A stretch of DNA of 14,479 nucleotides from an uncultured bacterium (GTDB lineage: Bacteria; Bacillota; Clostridia; Lachnospirales; Lachnospiraceae). The notes under the pieces are model-generated. The model saw nothing but the letters and a program-made list of their open reading frames with translations, did not search any database and was not told the origin of the DNA. The stretch is from positions 1 through 14,479 of the forward strand of contig CAJMMH010000036.1 of NCBI GenBank assembly GCA_905214365.1, read 5' to 3'. The position numbers and the translations under genes are program-made. This document shows, one piece after another, positions 1 to 6,031 of this stretch; within the stretch, counting starts at the first letter, position 1; every line of letters starts with the position of its first letter.

Positions 1-1
1 T

Positions 2-526
2 TTAAAACTCCAGACAAAACATAAAGCTTTTGCCCTTACAGGGCGCCTTACTGAGGACGCGCAGTGGATTGATACAGAGTTTGAGCCGGTGCAGGCGGGG
101 GAGGGAGCAACGCTTCTGCTGGTGCATCTGCATACCGGACGCTCCCATCAAATCCGCGCGCATCTGGCATCGATCGGCCATCCGGTGATTGGTGATCCGA
201 AGTACGGCGATATGTCTGTCAACCGGAAATATCGTGTGTCCTGCGGCGTGCGTTCGCAGCTGCTTCACGCCTACCGGATGCAGTTTGGAATCATTGAGGG
301 GACGTTTTCCTACTTGTCGGGGAAAAGCTTCTGCGCGCCATTGCCGAAGGAATTTCAGCGCGCGCTGGCTGTGAGCGGGATTTCTGTCCCTGCTGAGACG
401 GATGCGGATCAGAAATGGTTTGTTTCCGGTCGCAGTGCAGATGATGCCAAAAGCCAGAGCCGCGGCGACAGGAAAACGGACGGAAAATGGAACCGGACAG
501 AGAACAGCAGGACGGGAGGACGGTAA
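2..526 (+). CDS. RluA-family pseudouridine synthase, C-terminal part (5' end outside window)
   Basis: The reading frame is open from the window edge to a TAA at 524-526, so only the last 174 residues or so are visible. RluA-family enzymes isomerise specific uridines to pseudouridine in rRNA or tRNA in the cytoplasm. The clearest evidence is the family block HTGRSHQIRAHL followed by IGHPVIGDPKYG (about nt 130-205), then a LLHAYRM segment, all typical of the C-terminal half of the catalytic domain. The catalytic Asp motif lies upstream and cannot be checked. After the last family-like residues (PLPKEFQRAL) there is a hydrophilic tail of about 50 residues rich in D, R, K, S and T that looks unlike the family core. 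recU starts one base after the stop, so the two are probably co-transcribed. The family call is firm; the exact target (RluB, C, D or other) cannot be decided. Confidence 0.9.
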   Translation, partial: LKLQTKHKAFALTGRLTEDAQWIDTEFEPVQAGEGATLLLVHLHTGRSHQIRAHLASIGHPVIGDPKYGDMSVNRKYRVSCGVRSQLLHAYRMQFGIIEGTFSYLSGKSFCAPLPKEFQRALAVSGISVPAETDADQKWFVSGRSADDAKSQSRGDRKTDGKWNRTENSRTGGR

Positions 527-527
527 G

Positions 528-1064
528 ATGCCGACCTGGAATTCAAGGGGACTCCGCGGCTCAGTGCTGGAGGAGTTTGTTAACCGTACGATTGAGTATT
601 ACCGTCAGCATTCCCTGGCGCTGATCCAGAAAATTCCCACGCCGATCAAACCGATTACAATAGATCAGGAAACAAGGCACATTACACTTGCGTATTTTGA
701 TCAGAAGAGTACGGTTGATTATATCGGCGCAGTGCAGGGAATCCCGATCTGTTTTGATGCCAAGGAGTCGGCGGTTGATACCTTTCCACTTCACAACATC
801 CATGAGCACCAGATGAAGTTTATGGAGGAGATGGAAAAACAGGGCGGAATCGCTTTCTTCCTGCTGTATTTCAGCTGCAGGGATGAAGCTTACTATCTGC
901 CGCTCCGGGATGCACAGGTATTCTGGGAGCGTGCGCAGAAGGGCGGAAGAAAAAGCTTTACCTATAATGAGATTGACAAGACGCTTCAGATCCGCGTAAA
1001 AAACGGTGTCTATCTGCATTTTTTAGAGCAGCTTCAAATGGATCTGCTGCGCCGCAGCGACTGA
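528..1064 (+). CDS. recU: RecU Holliday junction resolvase
   Basis: This is a 178-residue protein, close to the usual RecU size. RecU cuts Holliday junctions in recombinational repair and chromosome segregation in Firmicutes. It opens with the family-typical WNSRGLRGSVLE, has STVDYIG (D64) and then FDAKES (D77, K79), matching the two-part metal-binding nuclease core, and continues with FPLHNIHEHQ. In the B. subtilis enzyme the position of D77 is, as I recall it, a Glu (FEAKE), so this is a conservative change within the D/E-x-K motif. The ATG at 528 is chosen because GGGAGG sits at 514-519, 8 nt upstream; a longer frame from 402 is overlap with the upstream gene. recU often neighbours a class A penicillin-binding protein; here its left neighbour is a pseudouridine synthase and its right neighbour a histidine operon with its own promoter. 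Confidence 0.93.
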   Translation: MPTWNSRGLRGSVLEEFVNRTIEYYRQHSLALIQKIPTPIKPITIDQETRHITLAYFDQKSTVDYIGAVQGIPICFDAKESAVDTFPLHNIHEHQMKFMEEMEKQGGIAFFLLYFSCRDEAYYLPLRDAQVFWERAQKGGRKSFTYNEIDKTLQIRVKNGVYLHFLEQLQMDLLRRSD

Positions 1065-1124
1065 GCGGAGGCGGTAAATCTGTTCCTGGCTGCGCACAGC
1101 GTGAACCGGAACCGTGAAAACGTC

Positions 1125-1153
1125 TTGACAGAAAACAGAAAGTCGAATATAAT
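1125..1153 (+). promoter_or_regulatory. Sigma-A type promoter of the his operon
   Basis: TTGACA at 1125-1130 and TATAAT at 1148-1153 are separated by exactly 17 nt, a full consensus match to the housekeeping promoter. Transcription should begin near 1160, leaving a leader of about 140 nt before hisZ. No operator was recognised. Confidence 0.88.
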
Positions 1154-1159
1154 AAGACC

Positions 1160-1299
1160 ACACGTCATCATGGTAGCACGCTAAAGTGCCGGCATCGGAA
1201 TACCGGCTTCAGAAAGAAACAAACAGGCTGCCTGGACGGTTCGTCCGGCGGCGCGCGGATGCGCGGATCCGGGCAGAAAACAGATAGGAAGGTTTTGAC
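1160..1299 (+). promoter_or_regulatory. GC-rich structured 5' leader of hisZ, class unknown
   Basis: This region runs from the predicted transcription start to the hisZ ATG. Pairings that can be read directly are: GCCGG 1188-1192 with CCGGC 1203-1207; CTGCCTGGA 1228-1236 with TCCGGGCAG 1268-1276 (9 bp, one G-U); CTGGACG 1232-1238 with CGTCCGG 1242-1248 (7 bp around GTT); and CGCGC 1252-1256 with GCGCG 1261-1265 (loop GGAT). The second and third share bases 1232-1236, so they exclude each other in full form, as in a switch or attenuator. There is no U-tract after either, and no T-box, leader peptide or known riboswitch core was recognised. The RBS AGGAAGG (1286-1292) lies just beyond the last stem. 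Regulation by translation or RNA stability is possible but unproven. Confidence 0.55.
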
Positions 1300-2682
1300 A
1301 TGAGTATCAGTTTATTGCATACGCCGGAGGGTGTCAGAGATATCTACGGTCGGGAATATGCTGGAAAACAGGCGGTAGCCGCCCGGATTTCCGATGTATT
1401 CCGGCGCTATGGATACCGCAGCATCCAGACGCCGACGTTTGAGTTTTTTGATATTTTCAATAAAGAGCGGGGGTCGGTTGCTTCAAGAGAAATGTACAAG
1501 TTTTTTGACCGCGACGGGAACACATTAGTGCTGCGGCCGGATATTACACCGTCAATCGCCCGCTGCGCGGCAAAGTACTATATGTTTGAGGATATGCCGG
1601 TCCGTCTCTGCTATCAGGGCAATACTTTTATCAATAATGTCAGCTATCGCGGCAGCCTGAAGGAAACAACGGTTATGGGCGCGGAGATGTTCAATGACAC
1701 AACCTCTGATGCGGACGCGGAAATGATCGCAATGCTGATTGAGAGCCTGCTTGCCGGAGGACTGAAGGAATTTCAGGTAGAAATCGGTCTGGTTGACTAC
1801 TTTAACGGACTGATGGAGGAAGCAAAGCTGGATAAGGAGCAGCAGGAGCAGCTTCGGCTTCTGATTGAGCAGAAAAACTACTTCGGGGTGGAGGAACTGT
1901 TGAAGGAGCAGGAGCTTGACGCGGGCGTGCGGGACGCAATTCTTCTGATTCCAAAGATGTTCGGCGGCGCGGAGCAGATTGCAAAGGCGAGAAAGCTGAC
2001 AAAGAACCTGTTAGCGCTGCAGGCGCTGAACCGTCTGGAAAAGCTGTACGCGATTCTAAGCGTTTACGGATATGAGAAGTATGTAACTTTTGACCTGGGT
2101 ATGCTTGGCCGGTTTGAATATTACACCGGAATCATTTTCAAGGCATATACCTATGGCACCGGTACGCCGATTGCGGCGGGAGGCCGGTACGACCGTTTAC
2201 TTGCCCAGTTCGGAAAGGACGCGCCGGCAATCGGCTTCGGTCTGTATCTCGATGAGCTTATGACAGCGCTGAATCGTCAGAAGATTACAGTAGAAACTGA
2301 CTACATGCAGACAGCGCTTCTGTTTGACCGGAAACAGCGCGGGACAGCAATTCTGCTGGCGGAGAGTCTCAGACGCACCGGCACAGAGATCTGCCTGATG
2401 AAGAAGTTCCGGGAAAAGACACTTGACGATTATATTGCCTACGCGAAGCGAAACGACATCGGCGGAATTTTCTATATTGATGAAACCGGAGAGACAGTAG
2501 AAGTGATTAACGCCGGAGATGGAAGCAGGCAGGTTGTCAGCCTTGCGGCTTTGCTGCAGAGCGTGGCAGGATCAGAGCGAAAGGTGCAGAGCAAGGATCA
2601 GGAGGCGGATGCTTTGGCGGGTCAGGCAGCAGCCGAAACCGGAGAACAGACAGCAGATCAGAGTGGGGAGGCCGGACGATGA
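1300..2682 (+). CDS. hisZ: HisZ, ATP phosphoribosyltransferase regulatory subunit
   Basis: HisZ is a catalytically inactive HisRS-like protein that assembles with short HisG and is needed for the first step of histidine synthesis (ATP + PRPP to PR-ATP). The 460-residue product begins with the HisRS-like LLHTPEGVRDIYG, has a class II synthetase motif-2 region with RPDITPSIAR (79-88) and YQGNTF, then YYTGIIFKAY (274-283) and GGRYDRLLAQFG (294-305) with AIGFGLYLDEL. The start ATG has AGGAAGG 7 nt upstream. Homology appears to end near residue 424; the last 36 residues or so are a low-complexity tail rich in A, E, Q, G and D that makes the protein longer than is usual for HisZ. The gene ends in an ATGA overlap with hisG, which suits 1:1 subunit production. 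A true histidyl-tRNA synthetase is less likely given the adjacent short hisG. Confidence 0.93.
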   Translation: MSISLLHTPEGVRDIYGREYAGKQAVAARISDVFRRYGYRSIQTPTFEFFDIFNKERGSVASREMYKFFDRDGNTLVLRPDITPSIARCAAKYYMFEDMPVRLCYQGNTFINNVSYRGSLKETTVMGAEMFNDTTSDADAEMIAMLIESLLAGGLKEFQVEIGLVDYFNGLMEEAKLDKEQQEQLRLLIEQKNYFGVEELLKEQELDAGVRDAILLIPKMFGGAEQIAKARKLTKNLLALQALNRLEKLYAILSVYGYEKYVTFDLGMLGRFEYYTGIIFKAYTYGTGTPIAAGGRYDRLLAQFGKDAPAIGFGLYLDELMTALNRQKITVETDYMQTALLFDRKQRGTAILLAESLRRTGTEICLMKKFREKTLDDYIAYAKRNDIGGIFYIDETGETVEVINAGDGSRQVVSLAALLQSVAGSERKVQSKDQEADALAGQAAAETGEQTADQSGEAGR

Positions 2683-3320
2683 GATACATAACCTTTGCGC
2701 TGGCCAAGGGCCGGCTGGCAAAAAAAGCAATGGATATTCTGGAAAAGGCAGGAATCACCTGTGAGGAAATGAAGGATGAGAGCAGCCGGAAACTGATTTT
2801 TGTCAATGAAGAGCTGAAGCTGAAATTTTTCCTTGCAAAGGCATCGGACGTTCCGACTTATGTGGAGTATGGCGCGGCGGATATCGGTGTTGTCGGCAAG
2901 GACACGATCATGGAAGAGGGACGGAACCTTTACGAGGTCATGGACCTTGGAATTGGAAAGTGCCGTATGTGTGTGGCAGGTCCCGCGTCCGCAAAAAGTC
3001 TGTTGCAGAACCATGAGCTGATCCGTGTCGCTTCCAAGTATCCGGCGATTGCCAAGGATTATTTTTACAACAAAAAGCATCAGACCGTAGAAATCATCAA
3101 GCTGAACGGCTCGGTTGAGCTTGCGCCGATTGTCGGTCTGTCAGAAGTGATTGTTGATATCGTAGAGACCGGAACGACACTGAGAGAAAATGGTCTGGAA
3201 GTGCTTGAAGAGGTTTGTCCGCTGTCCGCGCGGGTAGTTGTCAACCAGGTCAGCATGAAAATGGAAAATGAGCGGATTCAGGAAATTCTGGCCCGTTTCC
3301 GTACGGGATTATCTGACTAA
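2679..3320 (+). CDS. hisG: HisG, ATP phosphoribosyltransferase catalytic subunit (short form)
   Basis: This enzyme catalyses the committed step of histidine synthesis, joining ATP and PRPP. At 213 residues it is the short form lacking the C-terminal regulatory ACT-like domain, which is why it needs HisZ. Visible family features are FALAKGRLAKKAMDIL at the N-terminus, the YGAADIGVVGKD segment (64-74) and the PRPP-binding stretch EVIVDIVETGTTLRENGL (156-173). The ATG overlaps the hisZ stop (ATGA, 2679-2682) and has GGGGAGG at 2665-2671, so translation is probably coupled. Feedback inhibition by histidine would be expected to act through the HisZ-HisG complex, from knowledge of the family. It is followed by a 132-nt gap with strong hairpins before hisD. 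Confidence 0.96.
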   Translation: MRYITFALAKGRLAKKAMDILEKAGITCEEMKDESSRKLIFVNEELKLKFFLAKASDVPTYVEYGAADIGVVGKDTIMEEGRNLYEVMDLGIGKCRMCVAGPASAKSLLQNHELIRVASKYPAIAKDYFYNKKHQTVEIIKLNGSVELAPIVGLSEVIVDIVETGTTLRENGLEVLEEVCPLSARVVVNQVSMKMENERIQEILARFRTGLSD

Positions 3321-3351
3321 ACGGCAGACTGCGGATCCGAACCAGTGAAAA

Positions 3352-3437
3352 AGCCGGCTGCGTAAGCATACGGCTGTGCGGCAAAGAAAGAACGGGCGCG
3401 GTGCGCCGCGAAAAGGCGGCGGTGAGGGAACCGCGCC
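3352..3437 (+). other. Two tandem GC-rich hairpins in the hisG-hisD gap
   Basis: The 132-nt gap between hisG and hisD holds two predicted RNA hairpins. The first pairs AGCCG (3352-3356) with CGGCT (3371-3375) and contains an inner TGC-GTAA-GCA. The second pairs GGCGCGGT (3395-3402) with ACCGCGCC (3430-3437), 8 perfect base pairs, and encloses CGCCGC (3404-3409) with GCGGCG (3416-3421) around GAAAAG. Neither is followed by a T-run, so they do not look like rho-independent terminators. They may mark an RNA processing or stability element that adjusts hisD relative to hisZG. The hisD start follows 15 nt after the second hairpin with only a weak SD (GGAAAGG at 3438-3444). Confidence 0.6.
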
Positions 3438-3452
3438 GGAAAGGCGAAAACG

Positions 3453-4745
3453 ATGAGAATTGTGAAATTAACCAGTGATACCAGACAGAACCTGCTTGCA
3501 GATCTGCTTAAGCGTGATCCGAATAACTATGACAGCTATTCCTCCGCCGTTCAGGAGATCGTTGATCAGGTCAGAGCGCGCAAAGATGAGGCGCTGTTTG
3601 ACTATACGGCACGGTTTGATCACGCGCAGATCAATGCGGATACGGTTCGTGTTACAGACGAAGAAATTGAAGAAGCAATGTCTGCAGTTGATCCGGCGCT
3701 GATGCGTGTGATGCAGAAGGCACTTGTAAACATCCGTACCTATCACGAAAAGCAGAAGCAGTACAGCTGGTTTGACACGCAGGAAAACGGAACGATTCTC
3801 GGACAGAAGGTAACGCCGCTTGACAGCGTCGGCGTGTACGTTCCGGGAGGAAAAGCCGCGTACCCGTCTACTGTACTGATGAATATCATCCCGGCAGAGG
3901 TTGCGGGCGTAAAGAAAATCGTAATGGTAACGCCGCCGGGACGCGATGGAAAGGTTAATCCGGTGACGCTTGCGGCAGCTCATCTGGCCGGAGCAACGGA
4001 GGTTTACAAGGTTGGCGGCGCGCAGGCAATTGCGGCGCTGGCATTTGGAACCGAGTCGATCCCGAAGGTAAACAAGATTGTCGGCCCAGGCAATATCTAC
4101 GTTGCGCTGGCAAAGAAGGCGGTATATGGGTTCGTCAGCATTGACAGCATCGCCGGACCGAGCGAGATCATGGTTGTTGCGGACGAAACGGCAAATCCGA
4201 AATATGTGGCTGCTGACCTGCTGTCTCAGGCAGAGCATGACGAGCTTGCCTGCGCAATTCTGGTAACAACCAGCCAGAAGCTTGCCGAACAAGTATCGGC
4301 GCTTGCTGATTCCTTTACCGCAGAGCTTTCCAGAAAGGAAATCATTGGAAAGTCGATCGACAATTACGGTTATATTCTGGTTGTCGATACTCTGGACGAG
4401 GCAGTAGATGCAGTTAATGAAATCGCACCGGAGCATCTGGAAATCCAGACAGCAAACCCGTTTGAGGTGATGACCAAGGTGAAAAATGCAGGAGCGATCT
4501 TCCTTGGCGAGTACAGCTCCGAGCCGCTTGGCGACTATTTTGCCGGACCGAATCATGTGCTTCCGACCAACGGAACCGCAAAGTTCTTTTCTCCGCTCGG
4601 TGTTGACGCGTATGTAAAGAAATCGAGCATTATCTACTACTCCAGAGAAGCACTGCAGCCGGTCAAGGACGATATCATCCAGTTTGCAAAGAGCGAGTCG
4701 CTGACGGCGCACGCCAACTCCATCCGCGTTCGTTTTGAAGATTAA
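3453..4745 (+). CDS. hisD: HisD, histidinol dehydrogenase
   Basis: HisD performs the last two steps of histidine synthesis, oxidising L-histidinol to L-histidine with two NAD+. The 430-residue product matches the usual length. Family motifs run in order: GVYVPGGKAAYPSTVLM (127-143), GPGNIYVALAK (211-221), DSIAGPSEIMVVAD (231-244), LLSQAEHDE (256-264), APEHLE (325-330), EPLGDYFAGPNHVLPT (357-372) and LTAHANSIR at the end. By alignment with the well-studied E. coli enzyme, Q259, H262, D361 and H420 are the zinc ligands and E327/H328 the catalytic base pair; all are present, so the enzyme should be active. Long frames on the opposite strand across this gene are codon-bias shadows. hisB follows after about 50 nt. 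Confidence 0.97.
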   Translation: MRIVKLTSDTRQNLLADLLKRDPNNYDSYSSAVQEIVDQVRARKDEALFDYTARFDHAQINADTVRVTDEEIEEAMSAVDPALMRVMQKALVNIRTYHEKQKQYSWFDTQENGTILGQKVTPLDSVGVYVPGGKAAYPSTVLMNIIPAEVAGVKKIVMVTPPGRDGKVNPVTLAAAHLAGATEVYKVGGAQAIAALAFGTESIPKVNKIVGPGNIYVALAKKAVYGFVSIDSIAGPSEIMVVADETANPKYVAADLLSQAEHDELACAILVTTSQKLAEQVSALADSFTAELSRKEIIGKSIDNYGYILVVDTLDEAVDAVNEIAPEHLEIQTANPFEVMTKVKNAGAIFLGEYSSEPLGDYFAGPNHVLPTNGTAKFFSPLGVDAYVKKSSIIYYSREALQPVKDDIIQFAKSESLTAHANSIRVRFED

Positions 4746-4795
4746 AAATAGACTTGTGTCGGCAAAGAGAACCGGATTGCGGAAAGGGAAACGAT

Positions 4796-5383
4796 ATGGA
4801 GCGGATTGCGGATATTAGCAGAAACACGAAGGAAACAAAGATTGCCGTCAGTCTGGAATTAGACGGAAGCGGCATTGCAAATATTGACACAGGCATCGGC
4901 TTTTTCGACCATATGCTCAATAGCTTTGCCAGACACGGCCTGTTTAATCTGGACGCGAAGGTCGAAGGCGATCTGTATGTAGACTGCCATCACACCATCG
5001 AGGATACCGGCATTGTGCTTGGCGAAGCGATTGCGGAAACCGTCGGGGACAAGAAGTCAATGCGCCGGTTTGGCAGCGTCATTCTGCCAATGGACGACGC
5101 GCTGATTCTGTGCGCAGTCGATTTGTCCGGAAGGCCGTATCTTGGATTTGACGCGACTTTCACCGCAGACCGTGTGGGAGAGTTTGACACGGAAATGGTG
5201 AAGGAATTTTTCTATGCAGTGTCTTACAAGGCGGGAATGAACCTTCATATCCGCCAGCTGGCCGGAACCAACAACCATCATATCATCGAGGGAATGTTCA
5301 AGGCATTTGCCAAGGCGTTGGATCAGGCAACCATGGTGGATCCCAGAATTGTTGACGTGCTGTCAACGAAGGGAAGTTTATAG
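4796..5383 (+). CDS. hisB: HisB, imidazoleglycerol-phosphate dehydratase
   Basis: HisB dehydrates imidazoleglycerol phosphate to imidazole-acetol phosphate. The product from ATG 4796 is 195 residues, the normal size of the monofunctional dehydratase, with no histidinol-phosphatase domain. The di-manganese binding motifs are intact: GIGFFDHML (33-41), DCHHTIEDTG (63-72) and RQLAGTNNHHIIE (153-165), with VLSTKGSL at the C-terminus. GGAAAGG (4781-4787) serves as RBS, 8 nt before the start; a longer frame from 4754 lacks family sequence and is not used. hisI follows within 15 nt. The genes that usually lie between hisB and hisI (hisH, hisA, hisF) are absent here. Confidence 0.96.
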   Translation: MERIADISRNTKETKIAVSLELDGSGIANIDTGIGFFDHMLNSFARHGLFNLDAKVEGDLYVDCHHTIEDTGIVLGEAIAETVGDKKSMRRFGSVILPMDDALILCAVDLSGRPYLGFDATFTADRVGEFDTEMVKEFFYAVSYKAGMNLHIRQLAGTNNHHIIEGMFKAFAKALDQATMVDPRIVDVLSTKGSL

Positions 5384-5396
5384 AGAGAGGAATATG

Positions 5397-5762
5397 ATGG
5401 CAGAAGAAAAAAAATATACGGCGCAGCCGTTTACTCCGGCTGTGGCGTGGGAAGAACTGAAAAAGGACAGCGCAGGGCTTGTACCGTGTATTGTACAGGA
5501 CGCGAAGACTGGCCAGGTGCTGATGCTTGCATATATGAATCAGGCGGCGTATGAAGAAACGGCTGAGAAAGGGCTGATGTGTTATTTCAGCCGCAGCCGG
5601 CAGTCGCGCTGGCTGAAAGGCGAGACGAGCGGACATTTCCAGTATGTCCGGGAGCTGTATGCCGATTGTGATAAGGATACGCTTCTTGCCAAGGTTGATC
5701 AGATTGGGGCAGCCTGCCATACAGGCTCGTACTCCTGCTTCTTTCACACGATAACAAAGTAA
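5397..5762 (+). CDS. hisI: HisI, phosphoribosyl-AMP cyclohydrolase
   Basis: HisI opens the adenine ring of PR-AMP in the third step of histidine synthesis. The product is about 121 residues and carries only the cyclohydrolase domain, without the HisE pyrophosphohydrolase that is fused in many bacteria. Landmarks are VLMLAYMN (41-48), FSRSRQSRWLKGETSGH (64-80), the metal-binding YADCDKDTLL (D90, D92, D94) and ACHTGSYSCF. Cys91, Cys107 and Cys114 have the spacing expected of the zinc ligands. Two ATGs are in tandem (5394 and 5397); the second is preferred because GAGG at 5387-5390 is then 6 nt upstream, but an extra Met cannot be excluded. This is the last recognisable his gene; hisE must be encoded elsewhere if the pathway is complete. 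Confidence 0.94.
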   Translation: MAEEKKYTAQPFTPAVAWEELKKDSAGLVPCIVQDAKTGQVLMLAYMNQAAYEETAEKGLMCYFSRSRQSRWLKGETSGHFQYVRELYADCDKDTLLAKVDQIGAACHTGSYSCFFHTITK

Positions 5763-5801
5763 CGCGATAAATGTATGCAGCTGAAAAGCAGAGCATACCG
5801 G

Positions 5802-5875
5802 GGGCGGCGAGCCTGACGGAGCAATCCGGCAGACCGGCCGCCCTGATTTTGCCGGAAATAAAAAGTCCGGATTGC
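5802..5875 (+). promoter_or_regulatory. Structured intergenic region with competing stems, possible terminator or attenuator
   Basis: In the gap after hisI, GGGCGGC (5802-5808) pairs with GCCGCCC (5837-5843). It encloses CTG/CAG and CGGA (5817-5820) with TCCG (5825-5828) around a GCAA loop, and is followed by TGATTTTG. This could be a weak rho-independent terminator for the his operon. The segment GCAATCCGG (5821-5829) is also a perfect 9-bp complement of CCGGATTGC (5867-5875). That second stem would break the inner part of the first, so the two folds are mutually exclusive. No known riboswitch core was recognised. The rest of the gap (5876-6031) is purine-rich before the radical SAM gene; no convincing promoter was seen. 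Confidence 0.45.
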
Positions 5876-6031
5876 TGAATGCGGATGTCTGCGGGACGAA
5901 ACGGCGCGGCGGATCGCCGGATTGGAAGCGGACAGTAGAGCGGTCTGAAAAAGGCAAAAATGAAGCATCAGGGCAGAAATAAGGAAAGGAAAAGAAAAGA
6001 ATTGATAACCAGACGCATCAAAAGGGAGACT

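Noticed and set aside
1161..1184. Possible histidine leader peptide (CAT CAT codons; short ATG-GTA-GCA-CGC-TAA frame)
   Set aside because: No SD and start codon precede the His codons in frame, and the only ATG frame is four codons without His.
1166..1185. T-box-like motif (ATGGTAGCACG) in the hisZ leader
   Set aside because: The match to the conserved T-box core is poor, the leader is only about 140 nt with no room for Stem I, and no terminator follows.
3468..4712. Antisense frame of 414 codons opposite hisD
   Set aside because: It is an exact shadow of a fully conserved hisD, with Cys/Arg-rich composition typical of antisense reading and no family resemblance.
5960..6031. Longer radical SAM start at ATG 5960
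   Set aside because: It would add about 24 very basic residues not seen in the family. It is kept as an alternative because its weak SD spacing is acceptable and the preferred GTG has a short (3-nt) SD spacing.
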